Shown: piece after piece, positions 1 to 11,352 of the stretch
Numbering within the stretch: position 1 is the stretch's first letter
Layout of the letters: every line of letters begins with the position of its first letter
Source of the DNA: Adiantum capillus-veneris
Taxonomy: Eukaryota; Streptophyta; Polypodiopsida; Polypodiales; Pteridaceae
Direction of reading: 5' to 3'
Assembly: GCA_014529385.2 (NCBI GenBank)
Contig: CM043959.1
Span: forward strand, 89,849,529-89,913,528
DNA: 64,000 bases
Notes under the pieces: model-generated
The model's input: only the letters and a program-made list of their open reading frames with translations
Told to the model about the DNA's origin: nothing
The model's database searches: none
Translations under genes and position numbers: made by a program

Positions 1-1361
1 AAAACTTGATTCTTTTCCCTATGATGGGAATCTTCATTTTTGTTCCATCTAATTCATGCAAGGTGTAAGTTGCATTCCCTTGTACATGCTGAACCACTTA
101 AGGACCAAACCATCTCTTAGAAAACTTTCTTATTGTTGAATGCTAGCTGTCAAGACTGTTGTTGTACACCAACACCCAATATCTTTCTGAATATCTTTAG
201 GTCTAAGCTTATGCCTCTTATCAAATCTGGCCTTATTTTTTAACCTTGCATCTTTCAATCGTGCTATTGCAATCTCAATATCTTAACTGTTGTATGCACA
301 AAACAAGAAGGTCTTTCCTAATCATTCCATCTTCCCATGGTAATACATTCCATGTGGGAATCACATCCTTAATTGGCATTATACGTTTTTGACCATACAT
401 AAACTCAGAAGGCATATAACTAGTAACTGAGCTATGAGTTGTATGATCATCCCATAAAGCATAAGGCAATAACCTAGGCCACTTCCCATTTTACCTTTGC
501 ACACCTTAGCCAAAGATTTAATGATAGGAGGATACCCAGGCTCCGATTTACCATTTCCCTCAGGGTTATATGCAGTAGTGAGAGCAAGTTTAATGCCCAA
601 ACTAGAGAAAAACTCCCTTGCTTTGTCAGCATCCAACTCACCCATGTTCGCTGTTATTTTCCCAACATAGCCATAACGGCTGAATACATCATCCAAAAGA
701 AACTTACATACCCCTTCTGTGCTTTTCATTCTTAGAGCACGGCATTCTACTTGGTTGGTTAAGTCTTCTCGTGCAAGCACTATGTACCTCATTTTCCATA
801 AGCCCAATGGCATGGTAAGTAGGATGCAACCCATCACAAGGACGTACATTTGAATGCATTTGATAGGTTTCACAAGACTCCACAAAGTGAGATACATCTT
901 TATACATACCTTTTCACCAATACATCTCTTTCATTTTAGTAAAGGTGGCCCATACACCTCTATGTCCAGCATAAAAACTCTCATGAAACTTTTCCATAAG
1001 CTCATTTTGAGCATCCTTATCATTCACCACTCTCAATGGTAGTCCATTTCTTTGTTTTGGACGCTTCCATAAGTACCCATCTTTCAAAAAGTATTCATAG
1101 GCCTTTCTCCGTATTCTTTTGAACTCTTGATCAATCCACCCTTCCTGCCTTGTCAAAGTGCTTAGATAACATCCAATGAATACCAATCACCTTGATATAG
1201 GTCCTCTGTAAATGACTCAAGCACATTTGATAGGCAAACATGATCGCCATTGGCATGAGAGATACTATAGAACTGTGTGCCTACATCATCGCCCTCGACA
1301 ACCATGTCTTGTTCATTTTCATACCTTGCTCTTGAAAGCATATCCGCAATAAGATTATCTT
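1..1361 (-). pseudogene. Ty3/gypsy RNase H end and integrase, partial and decayed
   Basis: Minus-strand remains of retrotransposon pol. Near 1361 the frame reads the RNase H terminal motif ADMLSRAR. A linker and the HHCC zinc-binding region follow (about 1186-704, with FHESFYAGHRGV and later SCETYQMH). The integrase core then lies at about 720-480 (FLLDDVFSRYGYVGKI and TAYNPEGNGKSE), and a downstream part at 469-275 reads LPWEDGMIRKDLL. The integrase would insert element cDNA into chromosomes. The frame is broken by at least three shifts. The left side runs off the window, and the right side stops exactly where the LTR of the plus-strand element begins at 1362, so it was cut by that insertion. 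Reverse transcriptase is absent here. It may be the distal part of the minus-strand element whose gag lies at 7681-9330; orientation fits, but the link is inference. Confidence 0.85.
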
Positions 1362-1485
1362 TGTAAGGACATGGGTCCTATGGGCAAGGCCACCGGCACA
1401 ACCGAATAGTGTGTATGCTAGGGGGAGGCTATAAGATAGCATGGTTGGTTGGAGACTAGCACACGCATTACCACTTCCCTTTCAC
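1362..1485 (+). repeat. 5' LTR of element B (about 124 bp)
   Basis: It starts TGTAAGGACATGG and ends ...TTTCA just before a PBS-like sequence. The first about 80 bp recur at 6611-6693. The LTR is very short for an autonomous Ty3 element. The start is supported by TG and by the match with sequence following the polypurine tract. The right edge is inferred from the PBS position because the 3' copy is truncated. Confidence 0.75.
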
Positions 1486-1498
1486 TGGTATCCGAGCT
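1486..1498 (+). other. Primer binding site of element B, degenerate
   Basis: TGGTATCCGAGCT is one base different from TGGTATCAGAGCT, the common plant PBS complementary to the 3' end of initiator tRNA-Met. It follows directly on the inferred LTR end. It would prime minus-strand DNA synthesis. Confidence 0.7.
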
Positions 1499-2112
1499 AT
1501 TTTTGGGAGGATGTGAAAAGTGGGTTACATGTGTGTGCAACGTTTTGCTTCTCTCCCATGTTCTGCAAACAACGACATATCCATTGTGCAGCAAAAGAAA
1601 ACAGGCACGCTTTCTTGGACAGACAACAACAGTCGACCACGACCACCCAATCTACGCCCTCCACACCGAGCGACTAAGGCAAACTCGACCGGCAACTCGA
1701 CGGCACTAAAGCTTTGAAGGCTTCCTCCAAAATTTCTTTTTTCCTCAAGAAGGTATCCTCAAAGTGAACAAAAGACTTCACAAGAACGACGGGTTTTTGT
1801 AAAGAATCATTAAAGGTGTTCTTACAACAAATGACAAGTGAAGCGCTCAAATTCTCGCAAGGCGAGGTTCCCATGCAACGCAAATCGCAGAGCATACAAA
1901 ACACAAAGACTTCAATTTCTCAAGGTACAAGTTGTCATTTTTTTTTTCTCTCTTTGCATTAGTGTGTGTTTACCTTGGCTAGTGAGGATATCCCACCCCC
2001 ACACACGTTTGATTTTGAGCATGTAGATCAAAATCAGGGCACCACGGGTGCTGCTGACACTAATATGCATGTAGATATGTAGATATGGCTTGTAGATCAT
2101 GGGCTTGTAGAT

Positions 2113-3057
2113 ATGGCTTCTTTCAAGACTTTGGCATACCACCAAAGCGTACTTGAAAACAACCTCTATGCACTCAATGCAAATGTTACCAATCTTACGG
2201 AGTTCCTTGTGAAATTTATGAATTCACAAACGACTCAAGGAGCCACAAGTGGAAAGGTTCAAGGGAACCAAACTCGCACAACTCAAGGAGTCCAAGAGAC
2301 AAATGATGCAAAAGATGCAAAAGCTAGCAATGCATTACTTAAGAATATTACCATTCTTGAATTTCATGGGGAAGAGCGTGATCGCAACAAGGATGCGGTC
2401 AATATGTTCTTACACAAATGGAGTGATATTCATCAATTGAAGCACACCCCGGATATAAAGACGGTTGTGGAAAAAAGTCTATCTCTTAAAGGAAAGGCCT
2501 ATAAGTGGTGGATGACATTTCCAATAGATGCTCATCCTCCGTCTTGGGCTATGTTTCAAGCTTCTTTCTCCAAAGAGTTTTTTGGACTCCAATGAAGAAG
2601 ATAAGAATTGGTTAGCATGGGATGCATGCCGCATGTCTGGCCTCTCTCTCTCACACAGTACCTTTCAAAGTATCAAGAAATTATATTAAAACTAGAAGGT
2701 CTAGATGAATTCCAAAAGATACGGGGTTTTAATAGGGGTCTTGACAAAGAATATCATCTTCATGTAAAGACCCAACATCCAAAAACTGTGGAAGAAGCCA
2801 TCAGTCATGCCCAAAGATATGATAATGACCAAGAGAGGAAAGGAAATGTTCCCTACTCTAAGAATACTTTTGCTAAAAGCAATGTGACTAAGAGACAATG
2901 GCGAGGTAGATCTCCCACACATTCCAAGAGGAATAAGAAACAATCCACCTCTCCACGCCCACAAGAGGCTAAGAAGCTAAGCAATCACAAGATACTCCAC
3001 GTGGGTCTCTCAACACTGCTGATTTTGAGCGTGCGAAGAAACAAATTTGTGTTTTAG
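2113..3057 (+). pseudogene. gag: gag of element B, frameshifted
   Basis: Capsid-type gag in at least two frames. Residues 1-160 from the ATG at 2113 include the retrotransposon-gag signature around SLKGKAYKWWMTF and the FQASFSKEFF segment. After a stop and frame change near 2595 the C-terminal half continues (QYLSKYQEIILKLEGL and VEEAISHAQRYD), followed by a basic, Ser/Lys-rich tail at about 2840-3000. I see no zinc knuckle, as is usual for many chromoviruses with a basic tail. Gag would assemble the virus-like particle. The broken frame makes this a fossil. Confidence 0.85.
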
Positions 3058-3117
3058 ATGTCTTTTGGACCAACATAACAAGAAGATTGTCCTCTTTTTC
3101 AAGGCAAAGAAAAGGCC

Positions 3118-3654
3118 ATGCACACGGTGCAACACCTCACATTAGATTCATCTCCTAAATATTGTGCTGTGGAGGTTCTTTATATGGAAGAAAAGCACAA
3201 GTGTTGTGTGCTTGCTTCAATGTGGCAGCCCACCTTTGGTCCCCATGATTTGATTCGCACGCATGGCACTATTAACGGACAACCTGTTCGCATTTTAGTG
3301 GATGATGGTGCAACTCATAACTTCTTGAACTATAATCTAGTCAAGAAATTGAAGCTTACACAGACTCCCTACTCTCACAAGTATGTGGTGGATTAGATGT
3401 CTGGGAATGATAAAGAAGTATGGGACACCATAGTTCAAGGGGTTGAGATTATTGTTCAAGATCATACAATGACCCTTGACTTCCAAGTTATGAGCTTGGA
3501 CCATGCTGATGTAGTTTTAGGACGGGAGTGGCTGCATGGTTTAGGAAACACATTGCACACTAGTTATGAACACAACTCCATATCCTTTATGGCCAATTGT
3601 AAACATGTGCTTTTGATTGGTGAGAAAAATATACCACCTGCACCTCTTATATGA
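3118..3654 (+). pseudogene. Retropepsin-like protease of element B
   Basis: One frame interrupted by TAG at 3394-3396. The active-site region reads VDDGATHNFL, where the family norm is D[ST]GA, so even the catalytic loop is altered. The second half holds the VVLGREWL element that forms the far side of the protease fold. In Ty3 elements this domain cuts the Gag-Pol polyprotein. It lies between gag and reverse transcriptase as expected. Confidence 0.8.
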
Positions 3655-3706
3655 CAGCCAAGATTTCTATTTTGCAAAAATCAAATTTAATAGATGAAGT
3701 CTTTTT

Positions 3707-5035
3707 GTGTTACCAGCCAAGCTTTCTATTTTGCAGAAAGCAGATGGCATAGATGTATTGCCAGGCACTAAACCGGTGAGTAAACCACTTTATTGTATGA
3801 GTGCTAAAGAAGCCAAGGAGTTTGAGAGTCAGTTGGCTAACTACCTCTCTCGTGGTTTCATTAGACCTAGCACTTCGCCTTGGGCATCACCAATTCTATT
3901 TGTAAAAAAGAAAGATGGTACTATGCGCATGTGCATAGATTATCGCGGATTAAATGCGATAACCATCAAGAACAAGTATCCTCTTCCTCGAGTAGATGAG
4001 TTGTTTGATCAACTCCACGGGGCAAGATACTATACAAAGATTGATCTTCATTCAGGATACCACCAGGTGCGTATCCTACTACAAGATATCTCCAAAACTG
4101 CATTTAGAACACAGTTTGGGCATTTTGAATTTTTGGTTATGCCTTTTGGTCTAACCAATGCTCCAGCTACATTTATGAGACTCATGAATAGTGTCTTACG
4201 TCCGTATCTTGGAAAATTTGTTATGGTTTTCCTTGATGACATTCTCGTTTACAGTAAGATTGAAGATGAACACATAGAACACTTACAATTAGTGTTCGAA
4301 CATCTATGAGCTCACATGTTGTATGCTAAGGAAAGCAAGTGCGATTTCTTTAAAATAGAGATACATTACCTTGGTCATGTGATCTCTTACTCTGGCATCA
4401 AAATGGACACTGGCAAGGTCGCTGCCATTCTTCGATGGCCACATCCCAACACAATTGAGGAGCTTCAAATATTTTTAGGCATGGCTGGATTTTATCAATA
4501 GTATATCCGTGACTATGCCAAAATCATTGTTCCTATGATAGACCAACAGAAAACAAAAGGTAGGACCTTTTCTTGGGAAGAAGCCCAAAAATGCAGTTTC
4601 AAACAGCTCAAGGTATCTATAGCCTTTGCTCCCATCCTAGCAATTGTCGACCCAGTTAAGTTGTTTGTGGTAGAGACTGATATGCTAGTGATGAAGCCAT
4701 TGGTGTGGTACTTCTCCAGGAAGGAAGACCCACATCCTTTGAAAGTTAAAAGTTAGATAGATCTCTATAGAATTATTCTATCTATGAGCGAGAGCTCTAT
4801 GCCATAATTCACTTTACAAAAGTGGCAACACTATTTATATGGTGCCGAGTTTGAAGTAGTTTTTGACCATGAGAGTATCAAATGGTTTACTACTCAAAGA
4901 GACTTGAAGAGCCATAAGCTAGATGGGCAGAAATCCTTCAAGATTATGATTATAAGCTACAATATTGGAAGGGGCGATATAATGTAGTAGCGGATGCACT
5001 AAGTCGGATGCCTCATATTAATTCACTTGCTTTCA
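3707..5035 (+). pseudogene. Reverse transcriptase and RNase H of element B
   Basis: The reverse transcriptase is clear. [15 protein letters not shown] opens it, [17 protein letters not shown] follows, [13 protein letters not shown] holds the first catalytic Asp, [12 protein letters not shown] is conserved, and FLDDILVYS contains the catalytic DD. TGA at 4307-4309 and TAG at 4499-4501 break the thumb/connection region; both fit CGA or CAG codons changed by C to T. The RNase H part (about 4600-5010) is frameshifted but ends in the diagnostic VVADALSRMP. The polymerase palm itself is intact by eye; the protein as a whole is not. Confidence 0.9.
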
Positions 5036-5379
5036 CGAAACTAAAGAGTGGATTTTTGGAGTCACTAAGTGGCAAGTGTGCACAAGATCAATCATATGAT
5101 AAAGTGTGTAGTGCATTTTTAAAAAGGGATCCCTCACACTCACATGTCTCTGAACAAACAAGTCAACATGTCTCTGCACGCACAGATAAAAACTCCAACA
5201 CATAGAGCTCCACCCCTACTTAGGAAGAACTTAAGTGGTGGAAGAATTTCTCCATTGATGATGGCTACTTTCTCCACAAAGGTAGAGTATGTCTGCCAAA
5301 GGACTCAGACACTAGGCACCAAATCTTCTTTGAGTGTCACGATAGTCCAAGTGCTAGTCATCCAGGTATTCGTAAGACA

Positions 5380-6598
5380 TATGCCTTAGATCGACGACAA
5401 TTTTATTGGTCGGGCTTACATTATGATGTTCAAGAGTACGTACTAAAGTGCCAACAATGCCAAGTTAATAAGGTAGAGCGCCTGAAGGTAGGTGGCCTTT
5501 TACATCCTTTAGAGATTCCACAAGGTAAGTGGGAGAGTATCTCTATGGATTTTGTAGTTGGACTACCAACTACAAATCGTGGCCATGATGCCATTTGGGT
5601 AATTGTAGACCGTCTCACAAAGATGCGTTGATTCATTCCCACTAAGACTACGGTTAAGACACCGAAATTAGCACGTCTATTTGTAGAGCATATATAAAAA
5701 CTCTACGGTCTTATAGCTAGTATCATTAGTGACAGAGATCGAAAGTTTGATAATCACTTATGGAGAGCTATGTTCCAAAAGTTGGAAACTAAACTTAATC
5801 TAAGTACGGCTGATGATCCAAAAACGGATGGTCAAACATAAAGAGTTAATCAAGTGCTAGAAGATATGCTATGAGTATACATTAGCAAGAAGCAAACCAA
5901 TTGGGAAGACTACTTACCTATATTGGAATTTGCTTATAATAGTTAAAGCATGTGACTATAGGGTTTAGTCCATTTATGCTTTTATATGGATTTCAACCTA
6001 GATCACCCGTTATGGTGGGGTTGGCTAAGGAGAAGATACAACAAGCGAAGGATTTTCTCCAAGACCATTTTGACTTGCTTCAAGTTGCTCAATAGAATGT
6101 TAAGAAAACTCAAGATCGATATAAGAAGTATGTAGATGAGCATCATCGTCTTGCTACTTTTGAAGAAGGAGACAAGGTTCTCCCCAAAGGTCCGGAGCAT
6201 TCAGAAAGTTTGAAGACAAGAAAAGTTGCTAAACTTTCACCACGCTATTGTGGACCGTTTACCATTCTCAAACGTATAGGTCAAGTGGCCTATAAGTTAG
6301 CTCTCCCAGAGCACTCACGCGTGCATCCTGTTTTTCATGTTAGCCGTTTACGAAAACAACTAGGACAGAATGATAATGTCATTGAAACAAGTGTGTTAGT
6401 TGACCTTATCAAAGTTCCAAGCATTACTCATGAGCCAAAAAGATTTTGGATTCTCGTGAGCTTCACACGAGACATCATGTCAGACGACAGGTGTTGGTAA
6501 AATGACTAGATAGACCTGAAGAAGGTTCTACATGGGAGAATGTCTCCGCACTTAAGAAATATTTTTCTACCTTCATTTTTGAGGACAAAAATGATTCT
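5380..6598 (+). pseudogene. Integrase and chromodomain of element B
   Basis: The zinc module ends with YVLKCQQCQVNK. The core shows MDFVVGLP (first Asp) and IISDRDRKFD (second Asp). The segment that should supply the Glu reads KTDGQT then TAA where related elements have Glu, so the third catalytic residue is lost. Stops also lie at about 5628, 5694 and 5872-5874. The C-terminal [19 protein letters not shown] and [12 protein letters not shown] are the usual tail of chromoviral integrase. A chromodomain follows (LVK, TGA at 6503-6505, then RPEEGSTWENVSALKKY), its first core Trp codon apparently turned into a stop. Chromodomains steer insertion to heterochromatin. Confidence 0.88.
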
Positions 6599-6693
6599 CC
6601 AAGGGAGAGGTAATTTAAGGACATGGGTCCTATGGGCAAGGCCACCGGCACGACCGGACACTGTGTACGCTAGGTGGAGGCTATAAGACAGTG
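6599..6693 (+). repeat. Polypurine tract and truncated 3' LTR of element B
   Basis: AAGGGAGAGG at 6601-6610 is a polypurine tract, the plus-strand primer site. The following block from about 6611 repeats the 5' LTR (AAGGACATGGGTCC...GCTATAAGA) and then stops matching at about 6690. Beyond that point the sequence is Helitron coding DNA, so about 40 bp of LTR and any target duplication are gone. Confidence 0.75.
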
Positions 6694-7590
6694 TGTACCC
6701 TACTTTTACCGACTTTTACCAGGGAAATAGTCCCTTGAGTATTTTCAAAGATGAATATTGTGACGAACTTAGTTTCCCTACTATTTTCTACGGTGAGCCC
6801 CGTAAATACCATACACTGGCTAAGCATAAATATCAACATGTGGTTCAATGGGAACTCATGCACAATGATAGAATATTTTCACTAAATATAGAGAATCTTG
6901 TTTTCAAAACAGTCAAAGTAATGACTCAAAAAATCCTAGGGTCCGTATGGATCCATATGCGCAAAGGCAAGCTAAACCACAATACACTAGTGGCCGCACA
7001 AGTTGTTGGAGATACTAACATTGAGAAGGTCTTGTCTTCCCAACTTGGATATCGTGACTTTGAGGCATTGCAAACATCACATGACTACAAGGAAAAATTG
7101 AAAAAAAATGTCTTCGCTATGATTAGATAGCTCGGACCACCAACATTCTACGTCACCTTTTTTGCGGATGAGAAACGCTGGAAACCTTTGATTACAGCAC
7201 TTACTAAGCTCAATCCCGTCGTGCATGCAAGCACATGAACAAAAGCGTCATACATACGAGATTTGGTCCGAGCCGATCCTGTAACAATAGCGCGTTTTTA
7301 CTTGAACTGGTTTAACAGAACGAAGAAATTGCTAGCCAAGGATATAACCATATTAGGAAAACTCAAAGATTACTTCTTTGTAACCGAGTTCCAGAGCCAA
7401 GGTAGCCAACATGATCATGGGCTACTATGGATAGAAAATGCTCCTATTTATGAGAAAGATCCCAACAAAGATGTTGTGGATCTCATTGATAAGTACATAA
7501 CAATTGATTCCATGCTTCTTCCTATAGATTTACGATAAGTTCAAGCACACAAGTATAAGAAGTCTAAGTCTCCCACTTTTACTAGGGTCT
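6693..7590 (+). pseudogene. Helitron Rep N-terminal (helicase-like) fragment
   Basis: One continuous frame with stops at 7128-7130 (TAG), 7236-7238 (TGA) and 7536-7538 (TAA). It reads GNSPLSIFKDEYCDELSFPT, then PPTFYVTFFADEKRW, then RDLVRADPVTIARFY, and GSQHDHGLLWIENAP. The last is the HUH motif of the rolling-circle Rep endonuclease, with both His residues kept (H-D-H). The frame continues to QAHKYKK, where the family has its next conserved His-rich stretch. Only the Helitron_like_N portion is present; the helicase domain and both Helitron ends are not visible. It abuts the broken 3' LTR of the preceding element. Confidence 0.88.
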
Positions 7591-7680
7591 CAATAGTTGC
7601 TCTTGCCCAGTGACTCTTCAAGTAGTAACTCTTGTGAGTGGTCTCAACTTCATCTTCGTCATCCAAGAAGAGAACATGTT

Positions 7681-9330
7681 TTAGTCCTCCCCTAGACTTG
7701 TAGCATTCAACAACAATTTCTCATCTAATTGGTCGCCATAGACTTGTACACCCGATGCATTTAAATTCTCTTCTTCACCTTGTACATGGATAGATTCAGT
7801 AAGAGACTGTCGCTTCCTCTTTATGATATCAATTATTTCTTCGTGGAATTCCCACTTTGATATACCAAGGACCTCACCCAAGGTAAATTCCACCTTACTG
7901 TTCAAAATCCTCTCTTCCAAAACCTTTTTGAGATTTGTTGCCGCCTCTATGTCAGATTGGAGTTTGTAGGCCAGACACTTTGCTTTAGCTTTCATTGTAT
8001 TCTTCTTCTTTTCTTTAGAGGCTTCTTGCATAGGCACATTGGGGGCAGGCATTTGTTGTAGAGAAGGTGATCTAGGAGGCACTGTGTCATTCCTACCTCC
8101 ACTCCTCGTCGCCCGTTTCGAAGGCCCTTCATCCTCATTCTCATGCCTACGTTTCTCTTTGACAATGGCCTCATTGGATTGAAATTTGGCAATGTATGCA
8201 TGCACTGACAAAGAGTCCATAGGGCCATTCCAACCTGTTTCTAGCCGAATGCAATCTCCAGCTTCATGCAAAGCCTCTGTAGTCATTTTACCCTTCATAG
8301 CAGATTCTATAGTGCATGGCCATAGCTCTCCAATACCATTAGATTCCTCTTCTCCAACCTTAACTGATCCTTTTTTCTTAATAGGATCCACCTTCAACCC
8401 ATAGGTGGCTTCCGCAACCATTGAGATGGCATGGCTAGTAGACATGTCCTCAACTAGATTCTTCATCCCACCTTTGCTCAATTTTGTCCCCAAGAGCTTA
8501 CCTGTTTTACTTAGGTGAATTTTTTCATCTTTAGAATAAAAAACCTCCTTTTTCAAAGCGTCCTTAAAGCTTTCACAATCCCTCCTTGCATGGTCAGTAC
8601 TATCATACCATATACATATATTGACAAAGCCTTCTCTAGTTTGAGGTCGTTGCTCTGTAGGTTGACCTAATGGTTATCCCTTCTCTTCTAGCCTTGTAAG
8701 CTTTAACTCTAGCTCTTGCATTCCTACAATATCATCTAGGATGGATTTGTCACTCTTTGGAACCACAATCACAGGCTTTATAAGACTCTTAGGAACACTT
8801 GGGAGTTGAGTAGGGTTGACTATGATCTTGTCTTTTCTTTGTTGCCACTTAGCTAGCAGCAAAATGGCATCCTCAACTTCATTCCAATTAGTCTTTGAGC
8901 CTTGTTCCGCATCCTTATCCTCAAGTAGTAGCTCTAGATTCTCTTGAATCTCTTTACCTATGGCATGCAAAAAGAGCTTTGTCTTCTTTGAGTTTAGGGT
9001 GGCCTTCTCAATCCTTGAAAGCTGATCATAGCGGCGTTCAAATTCCCTTAGCAGTTTGATAGGCAAAAGTCCCTCTTTTGGCCAAACTACCCACTCTAAA
9101 AAAGTCCTTTTTTTACTCTTTGGGAGGCCTCCATGGAATACTCTTCCTTCAAGTCTAATTTGAATGCTTCTCAAGTTTCCCCATGCTCATTTCTAATTCC
9201 CCTTACATGCTCTCTGATCTCGGGGACCACAACTAGCTCAAAACTTTGTACCATCTTTGCTTCGGGCACTCGATGAAGCTCCATCTCCTTTACATATCCA
9301 CAAAGATACTTTGTTACATATTTACTTTAA
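7681..9330 (-). pseudogene. gag: gag of minus-strand Ty3-like element A
   Basis: Read from right to left. About 9330-9180 gives CGYVKEMELHRVPEAKM and VVVPEIREHV. After a shift near a poly-A run, RTFLEWVVWPKEGLL and LLREFERRYDQLSRIEKATL follow, then a 291-residue open stretch from 8556 to 7681. That stretch is Lys/Glu-rich and contains the segment KAKAKCLAYKLQSDIEAATN followed by LGEVLGISKWEFHEEII. I know this arrangement from gag regions of gypsy elements in seed-free plants; the assignment rests on that memory. It sits downstream (minus strand) of the PBS at 9550-9565 and the LTR at 9570-10576, as gag should. Protease and polymerase do not follow it here. Confidence 0.7.
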
Positions 9331-9549
9331 ATTGGATGATTTACTTCACCACAGATTGAAGCACTTTGGTTGATGAAAGCTCCCTCCTTTCTGCAATTCG
9401 CTACTGCTGCATAAACACCACAAAAGCTTGAAACATTTGCATTGTGATTGGATCAAATTCAACCCCCTATTGTTCTTGCTACTCCATAGATTTAAAGATT
9501 TATTTTGAAACCTTCAATGAAGCTTTTGAACCCTCACCCTAGCCTACTT
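9331..9549 (-). other. Leader of element A between PBS and gag
   Basis: Untranslated leader by position. No convincing coding sequence and no other signals that I can support. Confidence 0.4.
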
Positions 9550-9565
9550 CACGTCGGGTTCACCA
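9550..9565 (-). other. Primer binding site of element A
   Basis: The minus strand reads TGGTGAACCCGACGTG. Its complement ends in CCA, as a tRNA 3' end must, and it lies 4 bp inside the LTR edge. I cannot name the tRNA; it is not the initiator Met type used by the neighbouring elements. Confidence 0.6.
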
Positions 9566-9569
9566 AAAA

Positions 9570-10576
9570 TGTGTCAAGAAGTGTGCAGTGCGACTAGGAA
9601 AGCACCGGGCCTCTCACTGTGAAGATTCGTAGTAAAATCAAGCAAGGCGTAGATGGTTTGATGCTAAAAACATACTAAGAAAGAACAAAACTCCAGCCAT
9701 GTAATCTCAACTTTGAAAAGGAACCAAGATTAACTCAAAATTCTTGTGTGTGTGAAGATTAGGTGTAGCCTCGCTCCCAATTACATAGATGCAATGCTCA
9801 TTCGACATGTTAAAAACCCTAAATTTATGCTTTGATTCTTCATCTATGAAAATTTCATGGAAGTTTTAGTACTTCATTGGAGAAGACCAAGTAGTTATTC
9901 AAGGAGGGGAAACCACAATTGGAGGCCTCACAACCTCAACCATGTAGTAGAAGCCATTAATTGATGAGAGGGAGAGAGAGAAAATACATGCAGATTAAAA
10001 GTAGTGGTTGAGAGAGAAACAGGTTGTGTGTGTGGGCGGCTGGGGGAGTGAATAGAGCTGGTCAAAATGGCCGCTAGTGCTCCTTGTGTTTCCCCATAAT
10101 TGCATGAGTGCATAGGCAAGAAGCTAGGAAAAGTAGCATGCCTTCAATATGCGTGTGGATGTGATTGTAGGAAATATTGAGTGCTATTATTATTATTATT
10201 ATTATTTCATTTTATTTTCAAAGTTGTAGACTAACGACAGGCATGTTGCAATTGTCTGTTAATGCGTATAGCATGGGAATCCTACTGATGCTTCTAGGTG
10301 GTTGTTGGGTGTCTTATAACGAGCTGCGTCAGCCACCGCATGCCAAGGCCTGTCACACTATGCCTTGAGTACTAGTTTATCTAATCAGACCCTCACAGCA
10401 TGCAGATGTGTAAGCTCACTGCCCGGATGTTTCTCATCCTACTGGTTTGGCACCTTCATCACCACCGACACACGTGCAAAACAATATCTTGGAACTTTTG
10501 CTTGCTAGTGTAAGTATCTCACCCATCATAGCAATGTCGTCTTCTTGGACCGAACCATCAGTGGCCCCTTGACACA
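9570..10576 (-). repeat. 5' LTR of element A (1007 bp)
   Basis: It begins TGTGTCAAG and ends CTTGACACA on the plus strand, giving a perfect 9-bp terminal inverted repeat of the TG...CA type. The PBS abuts one end. It holds a (TTA)n run at about 10183-10205. No second copy is in the window, so the edges rest on the inverted repeat and the PBS rather than on an LTR pair. Confidence 0.65.
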
Positions 10577-10932
10577 GTAAAATTGAGCCAGAAAACATTC
10601 ACTGGTGTAGTTTCCCACCGAAATGAAGCTCTTCCATGATTCGAGGTGAGGGGTAGTTTCCCATGGGGATGAAGCTTTTTTTAATGAGTTCAAGGTCTTA
10701 TTTTTTTTCTCTTTTCTTTATTAAGCTTTCTCCTATCTACATAACTTATAGTATGTTTAAAGCAATTATCATTAATAAACACAATTACACATGAAGTTAT
10801 TAGAACAAAAGGATCTAAACAATAAAACCATGCTCGTGCATCTCATATACAAGTATAAATATCAAGAAAGAAGTTCAAGAAGAAGACTTAGCTCTGGTCA
10901 TTGTGATGATTTTGATAGACATCCGAACGTAG
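10577..10932 (-). other. Remnant of element C interior
   Basis: Stretch between the LTR of element A and the PBS of element C. By position it is the untranslated leader of C left after A inserted. No coding frame is recognisable. It contains a short imperfect direct repeat around GTAGTTTCCCA (about 10607 and 10651). Confidence 0.4.
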
Positions 10933-10949
10933 CCTAAGCTCTAATACCA
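10933..10949 (-). other. Primer binding site of element C
   Basis: The minus strand reads TGGTATTAGAGCTTAGG, one base different from the initiator tRNA-Met type PBS TGGTATCAGAGCTTAGG. It lies 1 bp from the LTR end at 10951. Confidence 0.8.
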
Positions 10950-10950
10950 C

Positions 10951-11352
10951 TGCTACAGACGAAAACATGGCTACCCTGCAAAATACCCAAGATAACACAA
11001 TATCTAGCATAAACTGACAAATCTGCATACCTGGCAATTCCCATAGCACATAAATCGCGACGTATGGGAACACAGAGACTAAGAGCAAGACAGAGAAAAA
11101 GAGAACGTGTAGGCGCACCTCCTAGAGTGGAGTGCTATGCCAGCATGGCGAGAGAGAAGAGAGGAGAGGAGAGAATAATACACAGACACTGGGTTCAATC
11201 TCCCCCCGTGCAAGAGTGAGCATTTCCCTCTTGCACGTATTTATTTATAGATTTCTTGAATGCCCAAAAATGAGTACAAACTGGCCGGTCGGACATAAAT
11301 GGCCAAAGCTCATAAAGAGCACTTGAATAATCAAATATACATAAATCTCACA
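10951..11352 (-). repeat. 5' LTR of element C (402 bp)
   Basis: TG at 10951 and CA at 11352, with the PBS adjacent. On the minus strand a TATA-like CTATAAATAAATA lies at about 11240 and is a likely LTR promoter. A diverged copy of the same LTR lies at about 37075-37405 and shares several blocks, including GCAAGAGTGAGCATTT and GAGCACTTGAATAAT. It cuts into the gag of the plus-strand element that begins at 11353. Confidence 0.75.

Larger units (their letters stand above)
1362..6693 (+). mobile_element. Ty3/gypsy chromovirus (element B), decayed, 3' end truncated
   Basis: Plus-strand LTR retrotransposon in the order LTR, PBS, gag, protease, reverse transcriptase, RNase H, integrase, chromodomain, polypurine tract, truncated LTR. 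This gene order with a C-terminal chromodomain defines chromoviruses. The 5' copy (1362 onward) and 3' copy (about 6611 onward) share a block beginning AAGGACATGGGTCCTATGGG. It interrupts a minus-strand integrase fragment on its left. On its right the 3' LTR is lost after about 80 bp, where Helitron coding sequence starts. Many in-frame stops and frameshifts show it cannot make functional proteins. Confidence 0.9.

Noticed and set aside
7681-8556. A 291-codon open frame as a new cellular gene
   Set aside because: It continues a gag protein upstream, lies next to a PBS and LTR, and is Lys/Glu-rich like gag tails of related elements.
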